The notes under the pieces are model-generated. The model was given only the letters and a program-made list of their open reading frames with translations, was not told the DNA's origin and made no database searches. A stretch of 64,000 nucleotides of DNA from NCBI GenBank assembly GCA_016870215.1, contig VGCD01000001.1, positions 121,838 through 185,837 on the forward strand. The letters are read 5' to 3'. Positions 1 to 8,275 of this stretch are shown piece by piece. The stretch is from Actinomycetota bacterium. GTDB taxonomy: Bacteria > Actinomycetota > Acidimicrobiia > Acidimicrobiales > Ilumatobacteraceae. Every line of letters begins with the position of its first letter. Position 1 is the first letter of the stretch. The translations under genes and the position numbers were made by a program.

Positions 1-39
1 GTGCGACAGGCCCATTCTGGGCTTGTTCTGTAGCCTCAA

Positions 40-3000
40 GTGAGCGTGTCTGACATGGCCCCCGATTCCGAGGGCGCCTTACCGGTGTCCCAGCCAGTCC
101 CTTCCGCCTCGGGTAGCAGTGATGTTCCCGCGGTGGTCGCGGTCATGGTCCTCCACCAGCCTGAGGCGGCGTCTTCGGGTGTGGTCCCTTGGTTACACAC
201 CTCTCTACTTGCCCTGGCGGCCCAGGACTATCCGAACCTTCAGTACTTGGTGCTGGTCACGGGCCGTCACGACACTGCGTCTGCGGGGCCAATTGCCGAT
301 GCTGTCGCAACCGCGCTGCCGACTGCAGTGGTGAGATTCCTCGGAGCCAACCCAGGTTTTGGTTCGGCATGTAACACCGTTCTCGAGTTGGTCGAAGGTG
401 ATGCAGGTTTTTTCTGTTTCATGCACGACGATGTTGCACTTGCTCCCGACGCGATCACTCGGCTCGTCGAAGAGTTGTACCGCACAAATGCAGGTCTTGT
501 CGGCCCGAAGTTGGTGGACTGGGATGACGCGACGGTCTTGCAGCACGTCGGTGTGCAAGTTGACCGTCTGGGTGAAAGAGATCCGATTGTCGACACAGGT
601 GAAAAGGATCAAGAACAACATGATGCGGTCCGTGACGTGTTTGTGTTGCCGACAGCGTGCATGCTGGTTCGCGCTGATCTGCTTCGCACTATCGGTGGTT
701 TCGAAACTGCTCTTCCGCTCGTCGGTGACGACCTCGACTTGTGCTGGCGCATCCACACCACAGGTGCGCGTGTCGTTATAGCTCCGGCCGCTGTGGGTCG
801 ACACAGAGAACGCATCGCCGAACGTCTTCCCGAATCAATCGCTGAGCAGATACCGGCTCTCGCTGAGCGTGAGCGCATCAACACTGTCTTGTCGCTCACT
901 GCAACGAGTCGCTTACCTCTCGTCATAGTTGAACTTGTCATCTTCACTGTGGTGCAACTTTTCATTAGTCTGTTTGCCAGCAATGCGCGCCGATCATTGG
1001 CTGCAGCTCGCGCCCTTGTTGCAGCGCCACTCGCCATTGGCGACATTCGGCGCCGACGCGCGCGCGTCAAGGCGCACCGCCTCGTTAGTGACACAGAAGT
1101 GCATGCACTACAGGCACGAGGCAGCGCACGACTGTCAGTGTGGCTGAGACGACGCGCCCGCACCACCGGTGTCGCTGAATCTGAAGCGAACAAAGCCGGT
1201 GGAGTAGTAGCTACCTCTCAACGTTCGACAGTGCTGTTGTGGACACTTCTTGCACTGGGCACCATCATCGGTGGTCGCTCGTTGTGGCTGCACGGAGTTG
1301 AAGACATCGGACAGTTCGTGCGCTTCACCGATGATCCTGGTGATTTGTTGACGTCGTATTCGTCGGGTTGGTGGGCATCGTCATTCGGTGAAGTCGCGGC
1401 CGTGCCATCGGGCGTAGCTCTGCTTGCAGGTGCCGGCGCATTGGCACTTGGTCGAATGGGACTGTTGCACACGCTTCTCGTGTTGTTGTTGCCAGTCATC
1501 GGATATGTCGGCGTGTGGCAGTTCGCATCAGCGTTCGGGGTGCGCCGCGCACGGCTGTTCGCGACAACCGTGTACGCCGCCGTGCCGTTGCCGTATGCAG
1601 CGCTTTCTTCAGGTCGTTGGAGTGGGCTAATCGTGTATGCCGCACTGCCGTGGGTGGCGCATTGCGCTCGCATCATCGTTGGCCACCGCGCGACATCATT
1701 GTCTGCGCCACTCGATGCACGTGACTATTTCGTGCTCCCACCAGATGTGCGTCGACGTCGCACTTTTGCGACGATGACCCTCATCACCGCTGTCGTCGTG
1801 GCGTTCGAGCCTGCGTTCATAGCCACGATTGGCATCGTCGCGGTGGTGTGGTTCTTGGTGACGGGAATTCACGGCGCCTGGCGGCGAGCGGCAGTGTGGC
1901 TGTCCGTGCCATTCACCGCGGTGGTGCTGTCCATCGTGTTGCACTTGCCGTGGGCCACCACATATGTGCAAACCGGATGGTGGGACAAGTTGATGGGTGC
2001 TTCGGTTCCGGGCGGACGTGGCGCAGGTCTTGCATCTCTGGCGTGTTTCAATGTCGGCGATGTTCCGCTCGCATGGTTGTCGATCGGTTTGTATATCCCT
2101 GCTGCGGTGGCATTGATTGTGGTGCGCGGAGCTCGATCGCCGTGGGCGCTGCGCGGATCACTTCTTGCCGCAGTGTCTCTCGTGATCGTGGCGTTGGATG
2201 ATCGTGCCCTCCTTCCAGCTCATGCCGCTGAACCGGCAGTGATGTTGGTGCCAGTTGCATTTGGTGTCGCAGTTGCCTGTGGTGCACTCGGGGCGAGCCT
2301 GTCCATAGATATTCGACGCGCGCGTTTCGGCTGGCGTCAACCACTGGGGGCTCTTGCAGGTATTGCACTTCTCGTTGGCCTGTTGCCGTCGCTACTCGCA
2401 ACCGTGAACGGTCGATGGAGTCAGACCCGTACGTCTCTCACGCAACTTCTCGGACAACTACCTGAAGAGGGCGACGGGGACTATCGCGTGTTGTTCATGG
2501 GTGACTCTCGCGTTCTTCCGGTTGCGCCCGTGAACCTTGGTTGGGGAGTCGCGTACGGAGTGATGAACGGACCTCGCCCCTCACTTTCTGATTCGTGGGA
2601 GCCATACAGAAGTGATGCCACCGACTTGGCTGAAGTTGCTGCTCGCGGAATTGTTCGTGGCACGACTGCGCGCGCGGGTCGATTGCTCGCACCTCTCGGT
2701 GTGCGCTATGTGGTGGTTCCGATCATCGACAATGCAGCGTCACGTCGTGATGAACCGGTGGCGGCTCCTCGAGGGCTCACCGATGCGCTCGCCAGTCAGT
2801 TGGATCTTCGTCGCCGTTACGCATCTCCAGACCTGGTCATTTACGAGAACACATCGTGGATTCCGGTGCGCTCGATGCTCTCTGCTGACGCTGCCGAGGC
2901 AAGTGCATCTGGTGGAGCAGTGAGCCTCATCGCAAACGACATCGCGGGTGCCACTCCAATACTTCACTCACGTCGCGATGAAGATGGAATGGCGAGCGTT

Positions 3001-3258
3001 ATCGATGCCGGAGTTGTCCATGTCGCAGTTCCGTTCACCTCATCGTGGAAACTCACTGTCGGCGGTGTGCCGGTTGCGGCACGACCGGCATTTGGTGTGA
3101 CGACGGCGTATGACGTGCCACAAGGTGGAACTGCGGTGCTTGACTTCGACACCAGTTTCATGCGCACCGCGCTTGTTCTCGTGCAGTTTGGTTTGTGGGT
3201 GTTTGTTTTCGTCCTCGCAGTTCTACGTCCGCGAAAGATCGTGGTGATGCAGCAATGA
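40..3258 (+). CDS. GT2 glycosyltransferase fused to a large polytopic membrane domain
   Basis: 1072 aa. The N-terminal ~290 residues form a family-2 (GT-A) glycosyltransferase: beta-strand VVAVMVLHQP near 32-41, NPGFGSACN near 104, the metal-site-like MHDDVAL at 128-134, and GGFE followed by DDLDLCWR, as in rhamnosyl- or galactofuranosyltransferase-like enzymes. From about residue 295 there are many hydrophobic segments, then an extracytoplasmic stretch and a final membrane helix before an RPRK tail. It probably moves a sugar onto an envelope glycan or lipid carrier; donor and acceptor cannot be read from sequence. Its stop overlaps the start of the DUF5719 gene (ATGA), so the two should be translationally coupled. 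GTG 40 is used; GTG 46 and ATG 55 are alternatives, and no clear Shine-Dalgarno decides between them. Confidence 0.85.
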   Translation: MSVSDMAPDSEGALPVSQPVPSASGSSDVPAVVAVMVLHQPEAASSGVVPWLHTSLLALAAQDYPNLQYLVLVTGRHDTASAGPIADAVATALPTAVVRFLGANPGFGSACNTVLELVEGDAGFFCFMHDDVALAPDAITRLVEELYRTNAGLVGPKLVDWDDATVLQHVGVQVDRLGERDPIVDTGEKDQEQHDAVRDVFVLPTACMLVRADLLRTIGGFETALPLVGDDLDLCWRIHTTGARVVIAPAAVGRHRERIAERLPESIAEQIPALAERERINTVLSLTATSRLPLVIVELVIFTVVQLFISLFASNARRSLAAARALVAAPLAIGDIRRRRARVKAHRLVSDTEVHALQARGSARLSVWLRRRARTTGVAESEANKAGGVVATSQRSTVLLWTLLALGTIIGGRSLWLHGVEDIGQFVRFTDDPGDLLTSYSSGWWASSFGEVAAVPSGVALLAGAGALALGRMGLLHTLLVLLLPVIGYVGVWQFASAFGVRRARLFATTVYAAVPLPYAALSSGRWSGLIVYAALPWVAHCARIIVGHRATSLSAPLDARDYFVLPPDVRRRRTFATMTLITAVVVAFEPAFIATIGIVAVVWFLVTGIHGAWRRAAVWLSVPFTAVVLSIVLHLPWATTYVQTGWWDKLMGASVPGGRGAGLASLACFNVGDVPLAWLSIGLYIPAAVALIVVRGARSPWALRGSLLAAVSLVIVALDDRALLPAHAAEPAVMLVPVAFGVAVACGALGASLSIDIRRARFGWRQPLGALAGIALLVGLLPSLLATVNGRWSQTRTSLTQLLGQLPEEGDGDYRVLFMGDSRVLPVAPVNLGWGVAYGVMNGPRPSLSDSWEPYRSDATDLAEVAARGIVRGTTARAGRLLAPLGVRYVVVPIIDNAASRRDEPVAAPRGLTDALASQLDLRRRYASPDLVIYENTSWIPVRSMLSADAAEASASGGAVSLIANDIAGATPILHSRRDEDGMASVIDAGVVHVAVPFTSSWKLTVGGVPVAARPAFGVTTAYDVPQGGTAVLDFDTSFMRTALVLVQFGLWVFVFVLAVLRPRKIVVMQQ

Positions 3259-4757
3259 CGACGTTGCAGGTCCATTCGACTTCTTCTGCTCGACGTCTCG
3301 TGCGTCGCGCCGTCAACACCGCACTGGTCGCCGTGGCAGTCGGAGCGCTCGTGTATGTCGAGCGGCAGACTCCGGTGGAACAAGAAGGCGCAGCTGCGGC
3401 GCGGGTACCGCTTGCTGCATTTGCTCAGCAACCAGCCCCACCGCGTATCAGCACATCATGGTTTTGTCCCGGTGTTGCTGCTGGCGATGGGTTGAGCGCA
3501 GGGCGAGTGGTGATAGCCAACCCGACGGAAGCTGACGTGACTGCTGCCGTCACCTTGTTGAGCGCCGACGGCCAGGAGCAACGTCAAGTACTCGTACCTG
3601 CGCGAACGCAAAAGTCCGTCGATGTGTTGAATGGCCGCACGGTCGGTGTCGTCGTGCCGATTGTCGAAGTCATCGGTGCGCTCGCGTCGGTCGAACAGCA
3701 GACAGAGTTCGCGGCAGGAGATGTGACCGCATCGTGCACCACCTCAACTTCTTCCACGTGGTACTTCGCTGACGGCATCACGCTCGATGGCTCTTCGATG
3801 CGCATCATGATCACCAATCCGTTTCCCGAGACTGCTGTTGTTGATGTCGCATTCACGACGGTAGATGGTCGCCGACGCCCCACCTCATTGCAGGGGCTAC
3901 TCATCGCACCGCGTTCGGTTCGTAGTTTGTCAATGCCTGACGAAGGCGCCGCCGACGAACAGCGCGTTGCTGTCGAGGTGAAGACCACGACAGGCAAGGT
4001 GGTGGCCGCTCGCGCGCAGCATTACCTCGGTGGCGGTCGACTGGGTTATTCCACGATGTTGGGAGTTCCTCAGCGGTTGTCGAAGTGGTGGTTTGCCGGA
4101 GGGAACACTGGTGCGAACATCGTGGAACAACTTGTGCTCTTCAATCCGGCAGAAGAAGACATCACGGTTGACGCGGTGTTCACTGGTGCCGGTTTGTCGG
4201 GTGATGTTGCAAACGGTGTCGGCGTACCCAGTGCGACAACATCGGTGCCAGTTCCCGCCGGTGAAGTTGTCGTGGTCAATGCGGGGAATGTCGAAGGATT
4301 ACCCGAAGGAGTGCACGGCATATCAGTGTCGACCAAGGACGGAAGTACCTTCGTCGCCGAGCATGTCATCAACCAGCGAGTCGCAAAGAGCAACTTCACC
4401 GCAGTAATGACCGGTGCTCCGGACGAATTGGCGACGACTACTTGGCGAGTGCCATCAGGAGTGACACCCGGTACGCCGCGAGCATTGACGTTCGTCAACA
4501 CCACAGTGTTTGATACGACAGTGCGCGTGTCAGCAATCGGGCCCGGTGGCGAGTTTCCCATTCCTTCTCTGCAAGCAATTGCATTGCCAGCAAGTGGTGT
4601 CACCGTGATCGACATGCCTCTTGATGCAACGACAGGCGAGTTGATCATCGAGGCCGACCAACCCATCGTCGTTCAGCGTCGACTCAGTCGAGGTCGACAA
4701 CTCGTGGGGTTCTCCGGGGTACTTGCGCTTCCTCAACCAGGAGTAAGTGCACGATGA
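3255..4757 (+). CDS. secreted/anchored DUF5719-family protein
   Basis: 500 aa. A basic N-terminus (SARRLVRRAVN) is followed by one hydrophobic segment at about residues 16-36, a signal anchor or signal peptide. The rest is a soluble beta-rich exoprotein with recurring segments of the type 'VVIANPTEADVTAAVTLLSADG', 'MRIMITNPFPETAVVDVAFTT' and 'QLVLFNPAEEDITVDAVF', which matches DUF5719. In other actinobacteria this family lies next to a large GT2 membrane glycosyltransferase, as here. Function is unknown; the neighbourhood suggests envelope glycan assembly or surface display. The start is ATG 3255, overlapping the upstream stop; an in-frame extension to 3195 lies inside the glycosyltransferase gene and is rejected. 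Its own stop overlaps the thioredoxin start. Confidence 0.8.
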   Translation: MTTLQVHSTSSARRLVRRAVNTALVAVAVGALVYVERQTPVEQEGAAAARVPLAAFAQQPAPPRISTSWFCPGVAAGDGLSAGRVVIANPTEADVTAAVTLLSADGQEQRQVLVPARTQKSVDVLNGRTVGVVVPIVEVIGALASVEQQTEFAAGDVTASCTTSTSSTWYFADGITLDGSSMRIMITNPFPETAVVDVAFTTVDGRRRPTSLQGLLIAPRSVRSLSMPDEGAADEQRVAVEVKTTTGKVVAARAQHYLGGGRLGYSTMLGVPQRLSKWWFAGGNTGANIVEQLVLFNPAEEDITVDAVFTGAGLSGDVANGVGVPSATTSVPVPAGEVVVVNAGNVEGLPEGVHGISVSTKDGSTFVAEHVINQRVAKSNFTAVMTGAPDELATTTWRVPSGVTPGTPRALTFVNTTVFDTTVRVSAIGPGGEFPIPSLQAIALPASGVTVIDMPLDATTGELIIEADQPIVVQRRLSRGRQLVGFSGVLALPQPGVSAR

Positions 4758-5209
4758 TCAGAGTCATTGTCGCGGTCGTCGTTGTGCTCGGTGCAGTTTC
4801 CGTCGCGCAGTTCATGAAGCGTCGTGACGCCTCGGCACCCACTCAGGGAGGGTTTCAGGTTCCGACACAGCTCGACCGAAACGACTTTCCCGAAGTGACA
4901 ACGCCATGGTTGGTTGCAGTGTTCACGTCGGCCACATGTTCAACGTGTGCTGATGTCTTCAGTAAGGCCTCTGTACTTGCATGCGCAGATGTCGCGGTGC
5001 ATGAAGTGGAATACACGGCAGCAAAATCTCTGCACGCGAAGTACGGCATCGATGCTGTTCCGGCTTTGGTGGTGGCTGACGATCGCGGAGTCGTGCGTTC
5101 AGCATTTCTCGGACCTGTCAAAGCACAAGATTTGTGGGCTGCTGTCGCCGAATGTCGCGAGCCGGGGTCAACCCCAGAGCCGCAACTCGGCCACGAGCAC
5201 GACCGGTGA
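4754..5209 (+). CDS. membrane-anchored thioredoxin-like protein
   Basis: 151 aa. One N-terminal hydrophobic segment (residues 2-19) is followed by a thioredoxin fold. The redox pair is in TSATCSTCADV (CSTC), and the cis-proline loop is seen as DAVPALVV. The arrangement predicts a domain outside the membrane that handles disulfides or reduces an oxidised envelope protein. It is the third gene of a tightly coupled trio with the GT2 enzyme and the DUF5719 protein (ATGA overlap at 4754), so its client may be one of those, although the DUF5719 protein has few cysteines (WFCP and SCTT near its N-terminal third). It is convergent with ftsH. Confidence 0.8.
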   Translation: MIRVIVAVVVVLGAVSVAQFMKRRDASAPTQGGFQVPTQLDRNDFPEVTTPWLVAVFTSATCSTCADVFSKASVLACADVAVHEVEYTAAKSLHAKYGIDAVPALVVADDRGVVRSAFLGPVKAQDLWAAVAECREPGSTPEPQLGHEHDR

Positions 5210-5211
5210 TA

Positions 5212-5250
5212 TGACCGTCACTTCCCGTCAAGGGCGGGCAGTGAAGGTCA
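5212..5250. terminator. bidirectional hairpin between the thioredoxin gene and ftsH
   Basis: A long interrupted inverted repeat: TGACC (5212-5216) pairs with GGTCA (5246-5250), TCACT (5218-5222) with AGTGA (5240-5244), and CCCG (5224-5227) with CGGG (5235-5238). There are two single mismatches and a 7-nt loop. It fills the 38-bp gap between two convergent genes and contains the ftsH stop codon. No T-run follows, so if it terminates it does so in the GC-rich style common in actinobacteria, or it protects both 3' ends. Confidence 0.7.
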
Positions 5251-7227
5251 GAGTGTGTCGTGTTCGGGGCGACCGGCTTTGTCGCTCGAGGAGTTTCCCT
5301 CGACAGCGCGGTCGATGCCTTTTTGGATGAGACGCGCGACGAGTGCACCGTCGATGGTCTCTTGTTCGAGCAGTTCCTCTGCAACGAGGTCGAGTCCCTT
5401 GCGATGCTTCACGAGCAGGTCGTGGGCGCGTTGCTCTTGTTCGGTGAGGATGCGAGCGATTTCCTCGTCGATCATTCGCGCGGTTTCATCGCTGTACTCG
5501 CGTCCACTGGTCATCAGATCTTCGCCCAGGAACACCTGCTGTTGAGTGTTCCACGCCATTGGTCCGACTTTGTCTGACATGCCCCATTCACGCACCATGC
5601 GTCGGGCGATGCCTGTTGCTTGCTCGAGATCGTTGGCAGCACCGCTGTTGAGGTGACCAAAGACGATTTTTTCGGCTACTCGTCCACCCATTGCTTTGCA
5701 GATGATGTCTTCGAAATACTCACGTGAGTACGTGTGTCGTTCTTCTGGCAAGGTCCAAGTAACACCAAGTGCCATACCGCGAGGAAGGATGGTGACCTTG
5801 TGCAACGGGTCGCTGTGCGGCAGAACTGTGGCCAGCACAGCATGTCCGCCTTCGTGATACGCGGTCGCTCGCTTCTCTTCGGCGTTCAACACCAGGCTCT
5901 CACGCCGCGCACCAAGCACCACGCGATCGCGGGCGTTCTCAAAGTCGATTCGTTCGATCTCCGTTGATCCTCGACGCACTGCGAAGAGAGCTGCTTCGTT
6001 GACCAAGTTGGCGAGGTCTGCACCGCTCATTCCGGGAGTGGCGCGTGCCATCGTGTCGAGATCGACGTCGCGACCCATGCGCTTGTCACGAGAGTGCACC
6101 TTCAAGATGGCCAGACGCTCTTCGTATTCAGGCAATGGAACGACGATCTGACGGTCGAATCGACCAGGACGCAGAAGTGCGGGGTCGAGAATGTCAGGAC
6201 GGTTCGTCGCCGCCATGATGACGATGCCCTCGGAGGTTTCGAAGCCGTCCATTTCAGCGAGCATCTGATTCAACGTTTGCTCACGTTCATCGTGGCCACC
6301 ACCAAGGCCTGCACCACGTTTACGACCAATGGAATCGATTTCGTCGATGAAGATGATTGCTTTGCCCATCTTTCGGGCTTGCTGGAACAGGTCGCGCACA
6401 CGACTTGCTCCGACGCCCACGAACATTTCCATGAAGTCAGAACCAGTGACGGACAAGAAACCGACTCCTGCTTCGCCGGCAACGGCGCGAGCGAACAAGG
6501 TCTTACCGGTGCCGGGAGGGCCGACCAAGAGAATTCCCTTCGGAACTCGTGCACCGATTTCCTTGAAACGCTCTGGCATGCGCAAGAAGTCGACCACTTC
6601 CTTGATTTCTTGCTTCACGCCTTCGTAGCCAGCGACATCGGCAAACGTGGTCGACGGCTTGTCAGACTGGTACGTCTTTGCGCGACTGCGACCAATCGAC
6701 ATGATGTTGCCGGCCTGACCCATGGCGCGACGTTGCATCCACATGAAGATGCCGACGATGAAGATGAATGGCAAGAAGATGGGGATGAGGCTCATGAACC
6801 AACTTGTTTGCGGGGTCGAGAAGTTGTAGTCGACGCCTCGCTGCTTCAACAGTTGCTCGTCCGCTTCGCTCAATTGCACGGCACCGGTGGTGGTGAACTT
6901 GCGACCGTCAGACAATGTTCCGCTGATGATGTTGGTGGCGTTGTTGATGGTGAGATCTGCGACCTTTCCGTCGTCCACGAGTGCGAGGAATTCGGTGTAG
7001 CTGAATTTCTCGCCCGTCGGAGTGGTCCACAGGCGACTGCTGAACGCGAGCATGACGAGCGCTGCAATGACGACCCAGATGGCCCAGCGCGGCATGGGTC
7101 GGCGAGCTTGCGGATCGGTCGGCGACTTGTCTTGTCGCGGCGCGCGACCCTTCATGAATGGATTTTGACCACCACGCTTACCTGACGGCGGTGGCGGTGG
7201 GGGCGGCGGGGGAGGAATCTCGCTCAT
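5248..7227 (-). CDS. ftsH: ATP-dependent zinc metalloprotease FtsH
   Basis: 659 aa, normal length. It is a hexameric AAA+ protease of the inner membrane that pulls out and degrades membrane and soluble substrates. An unusual proline run (residues 5-14) precedes TM1 (47-64), the small extracytoplasmic domain and TM2 (about 153-173). The AAA module has Walker A GPPGTGKT (246-253), Walker B IIFIDEID and the arginine-finger region RPGRFDR. The M41 zinc site is HEGGH (468-472). The start is ATG 7227. It is divergent from the DUF3499 gene across 115 bp that holds a perfect palindrome at 7282-7294. Confidence 0.97.
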   Translation of the reverse strand: MSEIPPPPPPPPPPSGKRGGQNPFMKGRAPRQDKSPTDPQARRPMPRWAIWVVIAALVMLAFSSRLWTTPTGEKFSYTEFLALVDDGKVADLTINNATNIISGTLSDGRKFTTTGAVQLSEADEQLLKQRGVDYNFSTPQTSWFMSLIPIFLPFIFIVGIFMWMQRRAMGQAGNIMSIGRSRAKTYQSDKPSTTFADVAGYEGVKQEIKEVVDFLRMPERFKEIGARVPKGILLVGPPGTGKTLFARAVAGEAGVGFLSVTGSDFMEMFVGVGASRVRDLFQQARKMGKAIIFIDEIDSIGRKRGAGLGGGHDEREQTLNQMLAEMDGFETSEGIVIMAATNRPDILDPALLRPGRFDRQIVVPLPEYEERLAILKVHSRDKRMGRDVDLDTMARATPGMSGADLANLVNEAALFAVRRGSTEIERIDFENARDRVVLGARRESLVLNAEEKRATAYHEGGHAVLATVLPHSDPLHKVTILPRGMALGVTWTLPEERHTYSREYFEDIICKAMGGRVAEKIVFGHLNSGAANDLEQATGIARRMVREWGMSDKVGPMAWNTQQQVFLGEDLMTSGREYSDETARMIDEEIARILTEQEQRAHDLLVKHRKGLDLVAEELLEQETIDGALVARLIQKGIDRAVEGNSSSDKAGRPEHDTL

Positions 7228-7281
7228 GCCGTCAGCCTACGGCTGTGCGCTCGCGCTTGTCTTGGCGAGCCTGCAACAGAC

Positions 7282-7294
7282 CACAACAGTTGTG
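7282..7294. promoter_or_regulatory. 13-bp perfect palindrome between ftsH and the DUF3499 gene
   Basis: CACAACAGTTGTG is a perfect dyad around the central A. It sits in the 115-bp divergent gap, 55 bp from the ftsH start and 49 bp from the DUF3499 start. Dyads in such positions are often operators, but no regulator family is recognised from the sequence. Confidence 0.35.
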
Positions 7295-7342
7295 AAACCG
7301 GTATCACGCAACGCATTTTGATGAAGAAGTACCTTTGTCCAC

Positions 7343-7573
7343 ATGGCCCGTCATTGCTCACGTAGCGGTTGCGCGAACGACGCTGTGCTCACTTTGTCGT
7401 ACCAATACGCTCGTTCGCTGGTGTGGCTCGACGACTTGACGCCAGAACGTGAGCCGCACTCCTACGACTTGTGCGACCAGCATGCGCGTCGATTAAGGCC
7501 ACCCTCCGGGTGGCGGCTCGAAGATCGTCGCCATCGCACCTATGCAGAGGGCGCGACTCGGCTCGCTGGCTGA
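7343..7573 (+). CDS. DUF3499 small cysteine-containing protein
   Basis: 76 aa. It shows the family pattern: CSRSGCANDAVLTLSYQYARSLVWL near the start and EPHSYDLCDQHARRLRPPSGW in the second half. Three cysteines and several histidines (RHCSRSGC, DLCDQHA) look like a small metal-binding site. The function of DUF3499 is unknown. In actinobacteria it is regularly found close to phosphomannomutase manB, which lies two genes downstream here, supporting the call. The start ATG 7343 puts the first cysteine at residue 5. Confidence 0.8.
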   Translation: MARHCSRSGCANDAVLTLSYQYARSLVWLDDLTPEREPHSYDLCDQHARRLRPPSGWRLEDRRHRTYAEGATRLAG

Positions 7574-7585
7574 CACACTGTCATC

Positions 7586-8275
7586 GTGATTCCAGCGCGT
7601 TCAGCGGTCGCAACCTGGTTCGCCTGCTTTCTCGCCGGCAACATCGCAGCACCACTTGCCATCGTTCTTGTCGGTCAGGGCGATGTCGATGTCAGCGCTC
7701 AACCGATCTGGGTGCTGGCACTGGTATCGGTAATCACTTGGTCCATTTCGTTGTGGGGGGTTGCTCGACTGTGTCGGATTCACACCACAAGTTCTTTGCG
7801 CGAGGTGATGCGGATTCGTTTTTCGCCTCGTGATGCGCTCGGGGTGCCGCTCGGAGTTGCTTCACAGTTGATTTTGGTGCCTGTCGTGATGTTGCCTCTG
7901 CGGTTGCTCTTTCCAGATTCGTTTTCACCAGAGAAAATCGAGAAGCGAGCCACAGACTTGGTGGACAACGCGACGGGTGCATGGATGCTGGTGCTCGTGC
8001 TGATTGTTGTGGTGGGCGCGCCGCTCATCGAGGAGATCGTGTATCGCGGCATGTTGCAACGTTCAATCGGCTCAGCGCTGGGAAGATCTCGTGCGCTGAT
8101 GGTTGTCGCCGCGTGGTTCGCAGCCATTCACTTTGTGCCGGTCGAGTTTGTCGGACTCTTTGCCTTTGCACTTGTCCTTGGTTGGGTCTTCGACCGCAAT
8201 GAAGCCCTGGGCATGAATATCATCACTCACATGGCTTTCAACGCGACAGGTCTCGTGTTGGTGGCGCTCACATGA
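7586..8275 (+). CDS. CPBP-family intramembrane metalloprotease (CAAX/Abi type)
   Basis: 229 aa with several hydrophobic helices. The family motif EEIVYRG (EExxxR) lies near residues 151-157, followed by the second conserved block WFAAIHF and the third block around NIITHMAFNATG. These glutamates and histidines form the metal site in the membrane. Substrates of bacterial CPBP proteases are mostly unknown. GTG 7586 begins 12 bp after DUF3499, and its stop overlaps the next gene by 4 bp, so it is probably cotranscribed with both. Confidence 0.85.
   Translation: MIPARSAVATWFACFLAGNIAAPLAIVLVGQGDVDVSAQPIWVLALVSVITWSISLWGVARLCRIHTTSSLREVMRIRFSPRDALGVPLGVASQLILVPVVMLPLRLLFPDSFSPEKIEKRATDLVDNATGAWMLVLVLIVVVGAPLIEEIVYRGMLQRSIGSALGRSRALMVVAAWFAAIHFVPVEFVGLFAFALVLGWVFDRNEALGMNIITHMAFNATGLVLVALT

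Noticed and set aside
6094-7185. 363-codon open frame antisense to ftsH
   Set aside because: It lies fully opposite well-supported ftsH codons; such long frames arise from the third-position bias of GC-rich genes, and the product resembles no family.
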